The notes under the pieces: generated by a model
Told to the model about the DNA's origin: nothing
Database searches by the model: none
The model's input: the letters and a program-made list of their open reading frames with translations, nothing else
Shown here: positions 7,570-16,055 of the stretch, in pieces
Position numbering within the stretch: the stretch's first letter is position 1
Layout: every line of letters begins with the position of its first letter
Made by a program: the position numbers and the translations under genes
From: DAOTEJ01 sp035454085
GTDB taxonomy: Bacteria > Pseudomonadota > Gammaproteobacteria > Burkholderiales > Burkholderiaceae_F
NCBI GenBank assembly: GCA_035454085.1
Contig: DAOTEJ010000027.1
Span: 1-30,206, forward strand
Direction: 5' to 3'
DNA length: 30,206 nucleotides

Positions 7570-8699
7570 AGTATGGGCGTGCCTTCGCGCTTCTCGCCGC
7601 GCTCGTAGACCACGTTGGCCCGGCCCACGATCAGCGGGTCCACCGGGGCGATGGTCCCGGGGTCCTTGCCCTTGTAGGGCAGCTTGTGCAGCACGTAGCG
7701 CATGGCATTGAGGCGGGCGCGCTTCTTGTCATCGCTCTTGACCACTGTCCAGGGCGAGTCGGCGGTGTCGGTGTGGAAGAACATGGCCTCCTTGGCCTTG
7801 GTGTAGTCGTCCCACTTGTGCAGGCTCGCCATGTCGATGGGCGAGAGCTTCCACTGCTTGAGCGGGTGCACCTTGCGCTCCTTGAAGCGGCGGCGCTGCT
7901 CCTCGCGGCTCACCGAGAACCAGAACTTGATGAGGTGGGTGCCGCTGCGCACCAGGTTGCGCTCGAACTCGGGGCACTGGCGCATGAACTCCTCGTACTC
8001 GTCCTCGTTGCAGAAGCCCATCACGCGCTCGACCCCGGCGCGGTTGTACCAGGAACGGTCGAACATCACGATCTCGCCCGCGGTGGGCAGGTGCTGCACG
8101 TAGCGCTGAAAGTACCACTGGCCGCGCTCGACCTCGCTGGGCTTCTCGAGCGCCACCACGCGCGAGCCGCGGGGGTTGAGGTGCTCCATGAAGCGCTTGA
8201 TCGTGCCGCCCTTGCCGGCGGCGTCGCGCCCCTCGAACACGATCACCACCTTCTGACCGGTCTCCTTGACCCAGGCCTGGAGCTTGAGCAGCTCGACCTG
8301 CAAGGCGTACTTCTGGCGCTCGTAGGTCTTGCGCGGCAGCAGGTTGCGGTAGGGGTAGGCGCCGTCGCGCCAGCCGGGCGCGAGTTCGTCGTCGGCCCCG
8401 GTCACGGGCGCGGTGGCGGGCACCATGCCCTCGCGAGCGAGCAGCGCCTGCACCAGCGCGCGACGGTCGCTGGGCGATTCGCCCTTGAGGATGTCGGTCA
8501 GTGCGGCGAGTTCGTGCTCGTTGGCAGCCTCGGTGCTCTGCTCGACCACGTATTCCTCGATGCCGTGGGCGCTGCGCGCGCCCGAGACGTCGCCCGCGGC
8601 CACCGGGCGGGCCGGGGCCGGGCGGCGGGCACTGGCCTTGCGGGCGGGGCTGGTGCTCTTCTTCTGGGCGGTCTTGCCGCTGGGACTGCGCTGGGCCAT
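7566..8699 (-). CDS. ppk2: polyphosphate kinase 2
   Basis: A 377-residue PPK2-family kinase that transfers phosphate between polyphosphate and nucleoside di- or monophosphates. The Walker A loop FEGRDAAGKGG is at residues 155-165. The Walker B segment VMFDRSWYNRAGVE begins near 211. The lid region RRRFKERKVHPLKQWKLSP follows. The first 45 residues are a Lys/Ala/Pro/Arg-rich, probably disordered tail that makes the protein longer than the roughly 300-residue core. The start ATG 8699 is preceded on the minus strand by AGGAGGAG, a strong ribosome site. The gene is followed by, and overlaps, the YqhA-like gene. Confidence 0.94.
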   Translation of the reverse strand: MAQRSPSGKTAQKKSTSPARKASARRPAPARPVAAGDVSGARSAHGIEEYVVEQSTEAANEHELAALTDILKGESPSDRRALVQALLAREGMVPATAPVTGADDELAPGWRDGAYPYRNLLPRKTYERQKYALQVELLKLQAWVKETGQKVVIVFEGRDAAGKGGTIKRFMEHLNPRGSRVVALEKPSEVERGQWYFQRYVQHLPTAGEIVMFDRSWYNRAGVERVMGFCNEDEYEEFMRQCPEFERNLVRSGTHLIKFWFSVSREEQRRRFKERKVHPLKQWKLSPIDMASLHKWDDYTKAKEAMFFHTDTADSPWTVVKSDDKKRARLNAMRYVLHKLPYKGKDPGTIAPVDPLIVGRANVVYERGEKREGTPIL

Positions 8700-8796
8700 A
8701 CGCGATCTCCTCCTGAATCCAGAAGTTGAACGCGAGGGCGCGCGGGCCGCTTGCGCTGGCTCAAAGGATGCCGGCGCAAGCGGGCGCCGCGGGGCG

Positions 8797-9006
8797 TCAG
8801 CGCATCAGAAAGCCCGAGGTGGACACCAGCAGCAGGGTCCAGTAGCTGAGGTTGGCGCCGGCCAGGCGCAGCGGCGCGCTCAGGGGCGCCAGACCCGGGC
8901 GGCGCACGCGCACCTTGCGCGGGGCACGCTCGGCAAAGAAGGCGGCAAAGAGCCAGCGCTCGATCTGGCCGTCACGCGCTGCGAGCAGGGATTCGAAGTT
9001 CGTCAT
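8797..9006 (-). CDS. small orphan protein of 69 residues
   Basis: A 69-residue open frame with clean high-GC coding signature (nearly every third base G or C). It starts at ATG 9006 with a GGGAGAGG ribosome-site-like run 7-8 bases upstream. The N-terminal half is amphipathic (FESLLAARDGQIERWLFAAF). The middle is basic (APRKVRVRRPG). The C-terminus is hydrophobic (LSYWTLLLVSTSGFLM) and could be one membrane anchor. I do not recognise the family. It lies between ilvA and ppk2 on the same strand, about 100 bases before ppk2. It could be a leader or accessory protein for that operon. Confidence 0.6.
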   Translation of the reverse strand: MTNFESLLAARDGQIERWLFAAFFAERAPRKVRVRRPGLAPLSAPLRLAGANLSYWTLLLVSTSGFLMR

Positions 9007-9027
9007 GGCCGCCTCTCCCGGTTTGGC

Positions 9028-9047
9028 CGGCCCCGGAATCGGGGCCG
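9028..9047. repeat. perfect hairpin upstream of the 69-residue ORF
   Basis: CGGCCCCG and CGGGGCCG form an 8-bp perfect stem with a GAAT loop, 22-41 bases upstream of ATG 9006. It lies in the otherwise featureless 283-bp gap between ilvA and this ORF. There is no T-run, so it may be a leader structure or a chance GC stem. Confidence 0.3.
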
Positions 9048-9289
9048 CGCTGCAGAGGCACTGTGCGCCCCGCGGGCCCCGGCACGCAGCCGAGCCTGCG
9101 GCAAGCCGCGGCCCGCAGGTGCCGTGCGCCGGCTGCTCAATGCGCGGTGCGCCGCGCACGGCGTGCGCCGCACGCGGGGTCGGCAGATTTCGGCAAGGCC
9201 GGGGCTCAGGATGCGGCGCGCGCGGCCTGGCGCAGTCGCCACCGCACCGGCCGCAGATTCACGCCCGGGGCGGGCAGGCGCGGGGCGCC

Positions 9290-10816
9290 TCAGGCCAGGA
9301 AAAGGCGGTAGGCGGGGTTGGCGCTCTCGTCCCAGTGGCGGTAGCCCAGGCCGTCGAGGAAGGCCTGGAACTGCGCCTTGTCCTGCGGCGGCACCTGCAT
9401 GCCCACCAGGATGCGGCCATAGTCCGCGCCCTGGTTGCGGTAGTGGAACAGCGAGATGTTCCAGTCGGGCGACATGCTGGAAAGAAAGCGCATCAGCGCG
9501 CCGGGGCGCTCGGGGAACTCGAAGCGGTAGAGCAGTTCGTTGCCCGCCAGCGGCGAGCGCCCGCCCACCAGGTGGCGCAGGTGCTGCTTGGCGAGTTCGT
9601 CGTCGGTCAGGTCCAGGGTGGGGAAGCCGGCGCGCTCGAAGGTGCGCACCAGCACCTCGGCGTCGTCGCGCCGGGTGAGCTGCACGCCCACGAAGATGTG
9701 CGCGGCGGCCGCATCGGCGATGCGGTAGTTGAACTCGGTGACGTTGCGGTTGCCCACCAGCGAGCAGAAGCGGCGGAAGCTGCCGCGCTCCTCGGGGATG
9801 GTGACGGCGAACACCGCCTCGCGGCGCTCGCCCACCTCGGCGCGCTCGGCCACGAAGCGCAGCCGGTCGAAGTTCATGTTCGCGCCGCAGGCGATCGCCA
9901 CCAGGGTCTTGCCCTTGAGCTTCTCGCGCGCCACGAAGGTCTTCATCCCCGCCACGGCCAGCGCGCCCGCGGGCTCGAGGATGGAGCGCGTGTCCTGAAA
10001 GACGTCCTTGATCGCCGCGCACAGGGCGTCGGTGTCGACGGTGATGATCTCGTCGACGTACTTCTGGCACAGCTTGAAGGTCTCGGCCCCCACGCGCTTG
10101 ACGGCGGTGCCGTCGGAAAACAGGCCCACCTCGGCCAGCTCGATGCGCTCGCCCGCGGCAAGCGATCGCGCCATGGCGTCGGAGTCGCGGGTCTGCACGC
10201 CGATCACGCGGATCTCGGGGGCCAGCGCCTTGACGTAGGCCGCCACGCCCGAGATCAGCCCGCCGCCGCCGATGGCCACGAAAATGGCGTGCAGCGGGCC
10301 GTGCTCGCCGGGGTGATGCTGGCGCAGGATCTCCATCGCCACCGTGCCCTGGCCGGCGATCACGTCGGGATCGTCGAAGGGGTGCACGAAGGTCAGGGAC
10401 TGCTGCGTCTCGAGCTCGAGCGCGTGGGCGTAGGCGTCGGAGTAGGAGTCGCCGTGCAGCACCACCTCGGCGCCGCGGCCCTTGACCGCCTCGATCTTCA
10501 CCGCGGGGGTGGTGACGGGCATCACGATCACCGCCCGGCAGCCCAGCTTCTGCGCCGCCAGCGCCACGCCCTGGGCGTGGTTGCCGGCCGAGGCGGCGAT
10601 CACGCCGCGCGCGCGCTCCTCGGCGCTGAGGTGGACCATCTTGTTGTACGCGCCGCGCAGCTTGAAGCTGAACACGGGCTGCAGGTCCTCGCGCTTGAGC
10701 AGCACGTGGTTGTGCAGGCGCTCCGACAGGCGCGGCGCGCGATCCAGCGGCGACTCGATCGCCACGTCGTAGACGCGTGCGGTCAGGATGCGGCGCAGAT
10801 AGTCCTGGGCGGGCAT
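9290..10816 (-). CDS. ilvA: threonine ammonia-lyase, biosynthetic, with two ACT-like domains
   Basis: A 508-residue PLP enzyme deaminating L-threonine to 2-oxobutanoate, the first step to isoleucine. The PLP lysine is K52 in FSFKLRGAYNK. SAGNHAQGVAL and the phosphate-binding GGGGLISG loop confirm fold type II. The C-terminal part, after about residue 335, carries two regulatory ACT-like repeats (one around FAVTIPEERGSFRRF, the other around YRFEFPERPGALMRF) that bind isoleucine/valine in the biosynthetic form. Length matches the long IlvA type. The start ATG 10816 is chosen because GGAGG lies 6 bases upstream on the minus strand. It is divergent from srkA with only 46 bp between the two starts. 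Confidence 0.96.
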   Translation of the reverse strand: MPAQDYLRRILTARVYDVAIESPLDRAPRLSERLHNHVLLKREDLQPVFSFKLRGAYNKMVHLSAEERARGVIAASAGNHAQGVALAAQKLGCRAVIVMPVTTPAVKIEAVKGRGAEVVLHGDSYSDAYAHALELETQQSLTFVHPFDDPDVIAGQGTVAMEILRQHHPGEHGPLHAIFVAIGGGGLISGVAAYVKALAPEIRVIGVQTRDSDAMARSLAAGERIELAEVGLFSDGTAVKRVGAETFKLCQKYVDEIITVDTDALCAAIKDVFQDTRSILEPAGALAVAGMKTFVAREKLKGKTLVAIACGANMNFDRLRFVAERAEVGERREAVFAVTIPEERGSFRRFCSLVGNRNVTEFNYRIADAAAAHIFVGVQLTRRDDAEVLVRTFERAGFPTLDLTDDELAKQHLRHLVGGRSPLAGNELLYRFEFPERPGALMRFLSSMSPDWNISLFHYRNQGADYGRILVGMQVPPQDKAQFQAFLDGLGYRHWDESANPAYRLFLA

Positions 10817-10850
10817 GCCCTTCCTCCCCGTTTTTGCTGCATTGCGAAGG

Positions 10851-10856
10851 TAGCAT
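10851..10856 (+). promoter_or_regulatory. -10-like hexamer (TAGCAT) 7 nt before the srkA start
   Basis: TAGCAT ends 7 bases before ATG 10863, the distance expected if transcription begins at the start codon itself. An AAGG at 10847-10850 is too far away (12 bases) to be a good ribosome site. No clear -35 was found. The same arrangement recurs before two other genes in the window. Confidence 0.35.
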
Positions 10857-10862
10857 GCACCC

Positions 10863-11888
10863 ATGTCCGCGCCCGACACCCTCGACCCCGCCGCCACTGG
10901 CGCCGAAGCGCCGCCCTACGCCGGCCTCACGCCCACCGTGGCACTCGAGGCGCTCGAGTCGGTGGGGCTGGCGCCCTCGGGCCAGGTGCTGGCGCTCAAC
11001 AGCTACGAGAACCGCGTGTTCCAGATGGGACTGGACGAGCCCCACGAGGGCCAGTCCAGCGTGGTGGCCAAGTTCTACCGCCCCGGGCGCTGGAGCGACG
11101 CGCAGATCCTCGAAGAGCACGAGTTCGTGGCCGAAATCGCGGCTACCGAAGTGCCCGCCGTCCCGCCGCTGGTGCTGGCCGGCGCCACGCTGCACCACGC
11201 CGCCGGATTCCGCTTCGCCGTGTTTGCGCGCCGCGGCGGGCGGGCGCCCAACCTCGACGACCGCGACACCCTGCGCTGGCTGGGCCGCTTCCTGGCCCGC
11301 ATCCACGCCGTGGGCGCGCGCCGGCCCTTCAAGTGGCGGCCCGCGCTGGACGTTCACACCTACGGCGAGGAGCCGCTGGCCTGGCTGCTGGAGCATCGCT
11401 GGCTGCCTGCCGAACTGGCCGAGATCTACCGCGGCGTGGCCCGCCAGGCGCTCGCCGGGGTGAGCGCCTGCTACGCCCGAGCGGGCCAGCCGGCCAGCAT
11501 CCGCCTGCACGGCGACGTGCACGAGGGCAACGTGCTGTGGACCGACTCGGGCCCGCACTTCGTGGACTTCGACGACAGCCGCAGCGCCCCCGCCGTGCAG
11601 GACTTGTGGATGCTGCTGGGCGGACGCGAAGAGGCGCCGCAGCGCCTGAACCAGCTGCTGGAGGGCTACGAGCAGTTCCGCGCCTTCGACCGCCGCGAAC
11701 TGCACCTGATCGAGGCGCTGCGCACCCTGCGCCTGATCCAGCACTCGGCGTGGATCGCGCGGCGCTGGCACGACCCGGCCTTTCCGGCGGCCTTCCCGTG
11801 GTTCGACACGCCGCGCTACTGGGAGGCCCGCGTGCTCGAATTGCGCGAGCAGATCGCCGCGATGGACGAGCCGCCGCTCGAGGCCTGA
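10863..11888 (+). CDS. srkA: SrkA/YihE-type stress response Ser/Thr protein kinase
   Basis: A 341-residue kinase of the APH/YihE fold. In E. coli SrkA counters stress-induced programmed death. Visible are LNSYENRVFQMG (nucleotide-binding N-lobe), VVAKFYRPGRW with the ATP-anchoring Lys (K70), the catalytic loop RLHGDVHEGN at residues 214-223 (Asp 218, Asn 223), and the metal-binding FVDFDDSRSAPAVQDLWML starting at 233. Length and motif order match the family. The start is ATG 10863, without a proper ribosome site but with a -10-like box at leaderless distance. It is divergent from ilvA. Confidence 0.93.
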   Translation: MSAPDTLDPAATGAEAPPYAGLTPTVALEALESVGLAPSGQVLALNSYENRVFQMGLDEPHEGQSSVVAKFYRPGRWSDAQILEEHEFVAEIAATEVPAVPPLVLAGATLHHAAGFRFAVFARRGGRAPNLDDRDTLRWLGRFLARIHAVGARRPFKWRPALDVHTYGEEPLAWLLEHRWLPAELAEIYRGVARQALAGVSACYARAGQPASIRLHGDVHEGNVLWTDSGPHFVDFDDSRSAPAVQDLWMLLGGREEAPQRLNQLLEGYEQFRAFDRRELHLIEALRTLRLIQHSAWIARRWHDPAFPAAFPWFDTPRYWEARVLELREQIAAMDEPPLEA

Positions 11889-12105
11889 GACCCGGGCAAA
11901 CCCCCGGCGACACCGGGTGCGCGCAAGAACCCATGCAATCGCGGCGGCCATGGCGGCTTCGCTGCGCCGCGGCAGATAAAATCGGGCAGCGTCACCCGCC
12001 GGGGCGCCCAGTTGCCCCCGGCGTCCTTCAGGCGGTGCCCCGCGTGCCGCCGCATCCACAGTCGCGGATCGGGCGCAGCCGGCCCGCCGCGGCGGAGTGC
12101 CACCG

Positions 12106-15100
12106 ATGAACGCCCCGCTGCCGCCTGAGGCCCTCCTACCGGCCGCCCCCGAGACCGAGGCGCCGCCGCGCCTGCGCGAGATTCCGTACAACTACACCTC
12201 GTTCTCGGACCGCGAGATCGTCATCCGTCTGCTCGGCGCCGAGGCCTGGCGCGTGCTCGACGAACTGCGCAGCGAGCGCCGCACCGGCCGCTCGGCGCGC
12301 ATGCTCTACGAGGTGCTGGGCGACATCTGGGTCGTGCAGCGCAACCCCTACCTGCAGGACGACCTGCAGGACAGCCCCAAGCGCCGCGGCCTGCTGGTCG
12401 AGGCCCTGCGCCACCGGCTGGCCGAGATCGAGAAGCGCCGCGACTCCGCCGACCCCGAGCGCGACGCCAAGGTCGGCCTGCTGCTCGCCGCCGCGCAGGG
12501 CGCGGTGTCGCGCTTCGAGGCGGGCTTTGCCCAGACCGAGGAGCTGCGCCGCCGCGCGCGCAAGCTGCTGGCGCGCCACACGCGCGCCGACAACGTGTGC
12601 TTCGACGGCTTTGCGCGCGCCTCGCACGTGACCGACGCCACCGACTGGCGCGTGGAGTACCCCTTCGTGGTGCTCTATCCCGACACCGAGCTCGAGATCC
12701 CGGGCCTGGTGCGCGCCTGCATCGAGCTGGGCCTGACCATCATCCCGCGCGGCGGCGGCACGGGCTACACCGGCTCGGCCGTGCCGCTCACGCCGCGCTC
12801 GGTGGTGATCAACACCGAGAAGCTCGACCGCGTGGGCGAGGTCGTGCCCAGCACGCTGCCCGGCGTGTCGGCCCAGGTGCCCACCCTGCTGTGCGGCGCG
12901 GGCACGGTGACGCGCCGCGTGTCCGACGCGGCCGAGGCCGCCGGCCTGGTGTTCGCGGTCGACCCGACCTCGGCGGACTCGTCGTGCATCGGCGGCAACA
13001 TCGCGCTCAACGCCGGCGGCAAGAAGGCCGTGCTGTGGGGCACGGCGCTCGACAACCTGGCCTGGTGGAAGATGGTCGACCCGGACGGCAACTGGCTGGA
13101 AGTCGAGCGCGTCAATCACAACTACGGCAAGATCCACGAACAGGAAAACGTCGAATTCCGCTTGAAGCGCTTCGACCCGAGCGGCAAAAAGCTGCTCAAG
13201 GAAGAAATCCTGACCATGCCGGGCGCCGCCTGCCGCAAGATCGGGCTGGGCAAGGACGTCACCGACAAGTTCCTCGGCGGCGTGCCGGGCGTGCAGAAGG
13301 AAGGCACCGACGGCATCATCGTCGCCGCGCGCTGGGTGCTGCACAAGATGCCGCCGGTGTCGCGCACCGTCTGTCTCGAATTCTTCGGCCAGGTGCGCGA
13401 AGCGGTGCCGGCCATCGTCGAGATCACTGATTACTTCAAGCCAGGCGGGGCCGGGCTGGCTTCCGGCGTCCAGCTGGCCGGCCTCGAACACCTCGACGAG
13501 CGCTATGTGAAGGCGGTCGGCTATGCGACCAAGGCCAAACGCCACGGCCGGCCAAAGATGGTGCTGCTCGGCGACCTCGTCGGGCACGATGAAAAAGCGG
13601 TGATGGCGGCTGCCTCCGAGGTCGTCCGCATGTGCAATCTGCGCGCGGCCGAAGGCTTCATTGCGGTCGACGCCGAAACACGCAAGAAATTCTGGCTCGA
13701 CCGTTCGCGCACCGCCGCCATCTCGCGCCACACCAACGCCTTCAAGGTCAATGAAGACGTGGTGATTCCGCTGCCGCGCATGGGCGATTACTGCGACGGC
13801 ATCGAGCGCATCAACATCGAGTTGTCGACGCAGAACAAGCTGGCGTTGTGCGATGCGCTGGCCGAGTTTCTCAAGGGCGAGTTGCCGCTGCATGCCGGCG
13901 ACGCCAACGTCGACAAGGACGTGCTGATCGGCGACCGTCGCCAGGCTGCGCTCGACTACGTCGCCGCGGTCCGCCTGCGCTGGGAATGGCTGCTCGACAA
14001 CCTCGACCTGCCGCTGGCCGAAGCCGAATCGCGCTTCCTGTCCTATGGCGTTCAGGCCGGCGAGCTGACCAATCGCGCCGACAACCCGACGCTCTTCCAC
14101 CGCCTGCAGGATTATTCGGTGCGCGTTTCGTGGAAGAAGGAACTGCACGCCCGCCTGATCAAGATTTTCGACGGCGGCGTCTATCGGCCGATCGTCGAGC
14201 GCATCGAGGCCATCCACAAGGAAGTGCTGCGCGGCCGCGTCTTCGTCGCGCTGCACATGCATGCCGGCGATGGCAATGTGCATACCAACATCCCGGTCAA
14301 CTCCGACAACTACGAGATGCTGCACACTGGCAACAAGGCCGTCGCGCGCATCATGCAGCTGGCCCGTTCGCTCGATGGCGTCATTTCCGGCGAGCACGGC
14401 ATCGGCATCACCAAGCTGGAATTCCTGTCGGAAGAGGAAATCGGCCCCTTCCGCGCCTACAAGCAGAAAGTCGACCCGGAAGGCCGTTTCAACAAGGGCA
14501 AGCTGATGCCCGGCGGCGACATGGAGAATGCCTACACGCCGTCGTTCAGCCTGCTCGGCACCGAGTCGCTGATCATGGAGCAGTCGGAAATCGGCAAGAT
14601 TTCCGACATGATCAAGGACTGCCTGCGCTGCGGCAAATGCAAGCCGGTGTGCTCGACGCACGTGCCGCGCGCCAACCTGCTCTACTCGCCGCGCAACAAG
14701 ATCCTCGCCACCTCGCTGCTGATCGAGGCCTTCCTCTACGAGGAGCAGACGCGGCGCGGCGTGTCGATCCGCCACTTCGACGAGTTCGGCGACGTGGCCG
14801 ACCACTGCACCATCTGCCACAAGTGCGAGAAGCCCTGTCCGGTGGACATCGACTTCGGCGACGTGAGCATGGCCATGCGCGACCTGCTGCGCCGCATGGG
14901 CAAGCAGCGCTTCAACCCCGCCAAGAGCGCGGCGATGTTCTTCCTCAACACCAAGAGCCCCGAGACCATCAAGGCGGCGCGCACCGCCATGATCGACTGG
15001 GGCTACAAGGCCCAGCGCCTGGGCGCGAGCCTGTTCAAGGTGGCCGGCCGGGCGCAGACCGAGCACCCGCCCGCCACCACCGGCCCCGCGCCGCTGCGCG

Positions 15101-16032
15101 AGCAGGTGGTCCACTTCGTCAACAAGAAGATGCCCGGCGGCCTGCCCAAGAAGACCGCGCGGGCGCTGCTCGACATCGAGGACGCGCGCTACGTGCCCAT
15201 CATCCGCGACCCGGCGCGCACCACGGCCGAGAGCGAGGCGGTGTTCTACTTCCCGGGCTGCGGCTCGGAGCGGCTGTTCTCGCAGGTGGGGCTCGCCACC
15301 CAGGCCATGCTCTGGCAGGTCGGCGTGCAGACGGTGCTGCCGCCCGGCTACCTGTGCTGCGGCTACCCGCAGCGCGGCAGCGGCCAGTTCGACAAGGCCG
15401 AGAAGATGATCACCGACAACCGGGTGCTCTTCCACCGCGTGGCCAACACGCTCAACTACCTCGACATCAAGACGGTGGTGGTGAGCTGCGGCACCTGCTA
15501 CGACCAGCTCGCGACCTACAAGTTCGAGGAGATCTTCCCCGGCTGCCGGATCATCGACATCCACGAGTTCCTGCTCGAGAAGGGCGTGAAGCTCGAGGGC
15601 GTGCAGGGCGTGCGCTACCTGTACCACGACCCCTGCCACACGCCCATGAAGCAGCAGGACGCGATGAAGACCGTCAACGCGCTCGTCACCACGGCCGACG
15701 CCACGCCGGTGCTCAAGAGCGATCGCTGCTGCGGCGAGAGCGGCACCTTCGCCATCGGCCGGCCCGACATCGCCACCCAGGTGCGCTACCGCAAGCAGGA
15801 AGAGATGGAACAGGGCGCGGGGCGGCTGCGCGCCGACGGCTTCAAGGGCGAGGTCAAGGTGCTCACCTCCTGCCCGAGCTGCCTGCAGGGCCTGTCGCGC
15901 TACGACGAGGACAGCGACACCAGCGCCGACTACATCGTGGTCGAGATGGCCCGCCACCTGCTGGGCGCGGACTGGATGCGCCACTACGTGCGCCAGGCCA
16001 ACGCCGGGGGCATCGAGCGGGTGCTGGTCTAG
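12106..16032 (+). CDS. giant FAD/Fe-S oxidoreductase (DUF3683 – FAD-binding – 4Fe-4S – CCG domains)
   Basis: A 1308-residue protein combining the parts of a D-2-hydroxyacid (glycolate/D-lactate-type) dehydrogenase in one chain. Residues 1-170 are a DUF3683-like lead. A PCMH/VAO FAD domain holds PRGGGTGYTGSAVPLTP near residue 215. A FAD-oxidase C-terminal part contains HMHAGDGNVHTNIPVN and ISGEHGIGITKLEF. Two [4Fe-4S] motifs follow: CLRCGKCKPVC from 839 and CTICHKCEKPC from 901. Two CCG (GlpC/HdrB-like) segments have YLCCGYPQRG near 1084 and CCGESGTFAIG near 1208. Substrate is unproven; electrons probably pass to quinone. The start ATG 12106 is set by GGAG at 12094-12097. Codon use between about 13099 and 14640 differs sharply from both ends (see findings). 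Confidence 0.92.
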   Translation: MNAPLPPEALLPAAPETEAPPRLREIPYNYTSFSDREIVIRLLGAEAWRVLDELRSERRTGRSARMLYEVLGDIWVVQRNPYLQDDLQDSPKRRGLLVEALRHRLAEIEKRRDSADPERDAKVGLLLAAAQGAVSRFEAGFAQTEELRRRARKLLARHTRADNVCFDGFARASHVTDATDWRVEYPFVVLYPDTELEIPGLVRACIELGLTIIPRGGGTGYTGSAVPLTPRSVVINTEKLDRVGEVVPSTLPGVSAQVPTLLCGAGTVTRRVSDAAEAAGLVFAVDPTSADSSCIGGNIALNAGGKKAVLWGTALDNLAWWKMVDPDGNWLEVERVNHNYGKIHEQENVEFRLKRFDPSGKKLLKEEILTMPGAACRKIGLGKDVTDKFLGGVPGVQKEGTDGIIVAARWVLHKMPPVSRTVCLEFFGQVREAVPAIVEITDYFKPGGAGLASGVQLAGLEHLDERYVKAVGYATKAKRHGRPKMVLLGDLVGHDEKAVMAAASEVVRMCNLRAAEGFIAVDAETRKKFWLDRSRTAAISRHTNAFKVNEDVVIPLPRMGDYCDGIERINIELSTQNKLALCDALAEFLKGELPLHAGDANVDKDVLIGDRRQAALDYVAAVRLRWEWLLDNLDLPLAEAESRFLSYGVQAGELTNRADNPTLFHRLQDYSVRVSWKKELHARLIKIFDGGVYRPIVERIEAIHKEVLRGRVFVALHMHAGDGNVHTNIPVNSDNYEMLHTGNKAVARIMQLARSLDGVISGEHGIGITKLEFLSEEEIGPFRAYKQKVDPEGRFNKGKLMPGGDMENAYTPSFSLLGTESLIMEQSEIGKISDMIKDCLRCGKCKPVCSTHVPRANLLYSPRNKILATSLLIEAFLYEEQTRRGVSIRHFDEFGDVADHCTICHKCEKPCPVDIDFGDVSMAMRDLLRRMGKQRFNPAKSAAMFFLNTKSPETIKAARTAMIDWGYKAQRLGASLFKVAGRAQTEHPPATTGPAPLREQVVHFVNKKMPGGLPKKTARALLDIEDARYVPIIRDPARTTAESEAVFYFPGCGSERLFSQVGLATQAMLWQVGVQTVLPPGYLCCGYPQRGSGQFDKAEKMITDNRVLFHRVANTLNYLDIKTVVVSCGTCYDQLATYKFEEIFPGCRIIDIHEFLLEKGVKLEGVQGVRYLYHDPCHTPMKQQDAMKTVNALVTTADATPVLKSDRCCGESGTFAIGRPDIATQVRYRKQEEMEQGAGRLRADGFKGEVKVLTSCPSCLQGLSRYDEDSDTSADYIVVEMARHLLGADWMRHYVRQANAGGIERVLV

Positions 16033-16043
16033 GCACGCGCGCG

Positions 16044-16049
16044 CACAAT
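16044..16049 (+). promoter_or_regulatory. -10-like hexamer (CACAAT) 7 nt before the GNAT gene start
   Basis: CACAAT ends 7 bases before GTG 16056. No ribosome site precedes the GTG. An identical CACAATGCGCGC string precedes the VanZ-like gene at the same distance, which suggests a real promoter giving a leaderless transcript. A -35 could not be identified. Confidence 0.35.
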
Positions 16050-16055
16050 GCGCGC

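Noticed and set aside
9143..9180. GTGCGCCGCGCAC-like repeats in the ilvA to 69-residue-ORF gap as a regulatory or REP element
   Set aside because: Imperfect GC-only repeats with no second copy elsewhere in the window; probably compositional.
11892..11907. CCGGG/CCCGG stem after srkA as a terminator
   Set aside because: It has only 5 bp, no T-run, and GC-rich stems of this size are expected by chance here.
11977..11982. TAAAAT about 120 bases before the giant oxidoreductase gene as a promoter
   Set aside because: The hexamer is good but I could not find a -35 at 16-18 bases. It is plausible but not supported enough to list as a feature.
9003..12191. Long overlapping frames on both strands across ilvA and srkA (over 1000 codons each)
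   Set aside because: They cross two real, divergent genes with full family motifs and their translations are Arg/Ala/Pro-rich without any recognisable fold.
12136..15984. A very long open frame on the minus strand antisense to the giant oxidoreductase gene (about 1280 codons)
   Set aside because: Its translation is rich in His, Arg, Gln and Ala with no domain, the pattern of a shadow frame opposite GC-rich coding DNA. The plus-strand frame shows clear FAD and Fe-S motifs.
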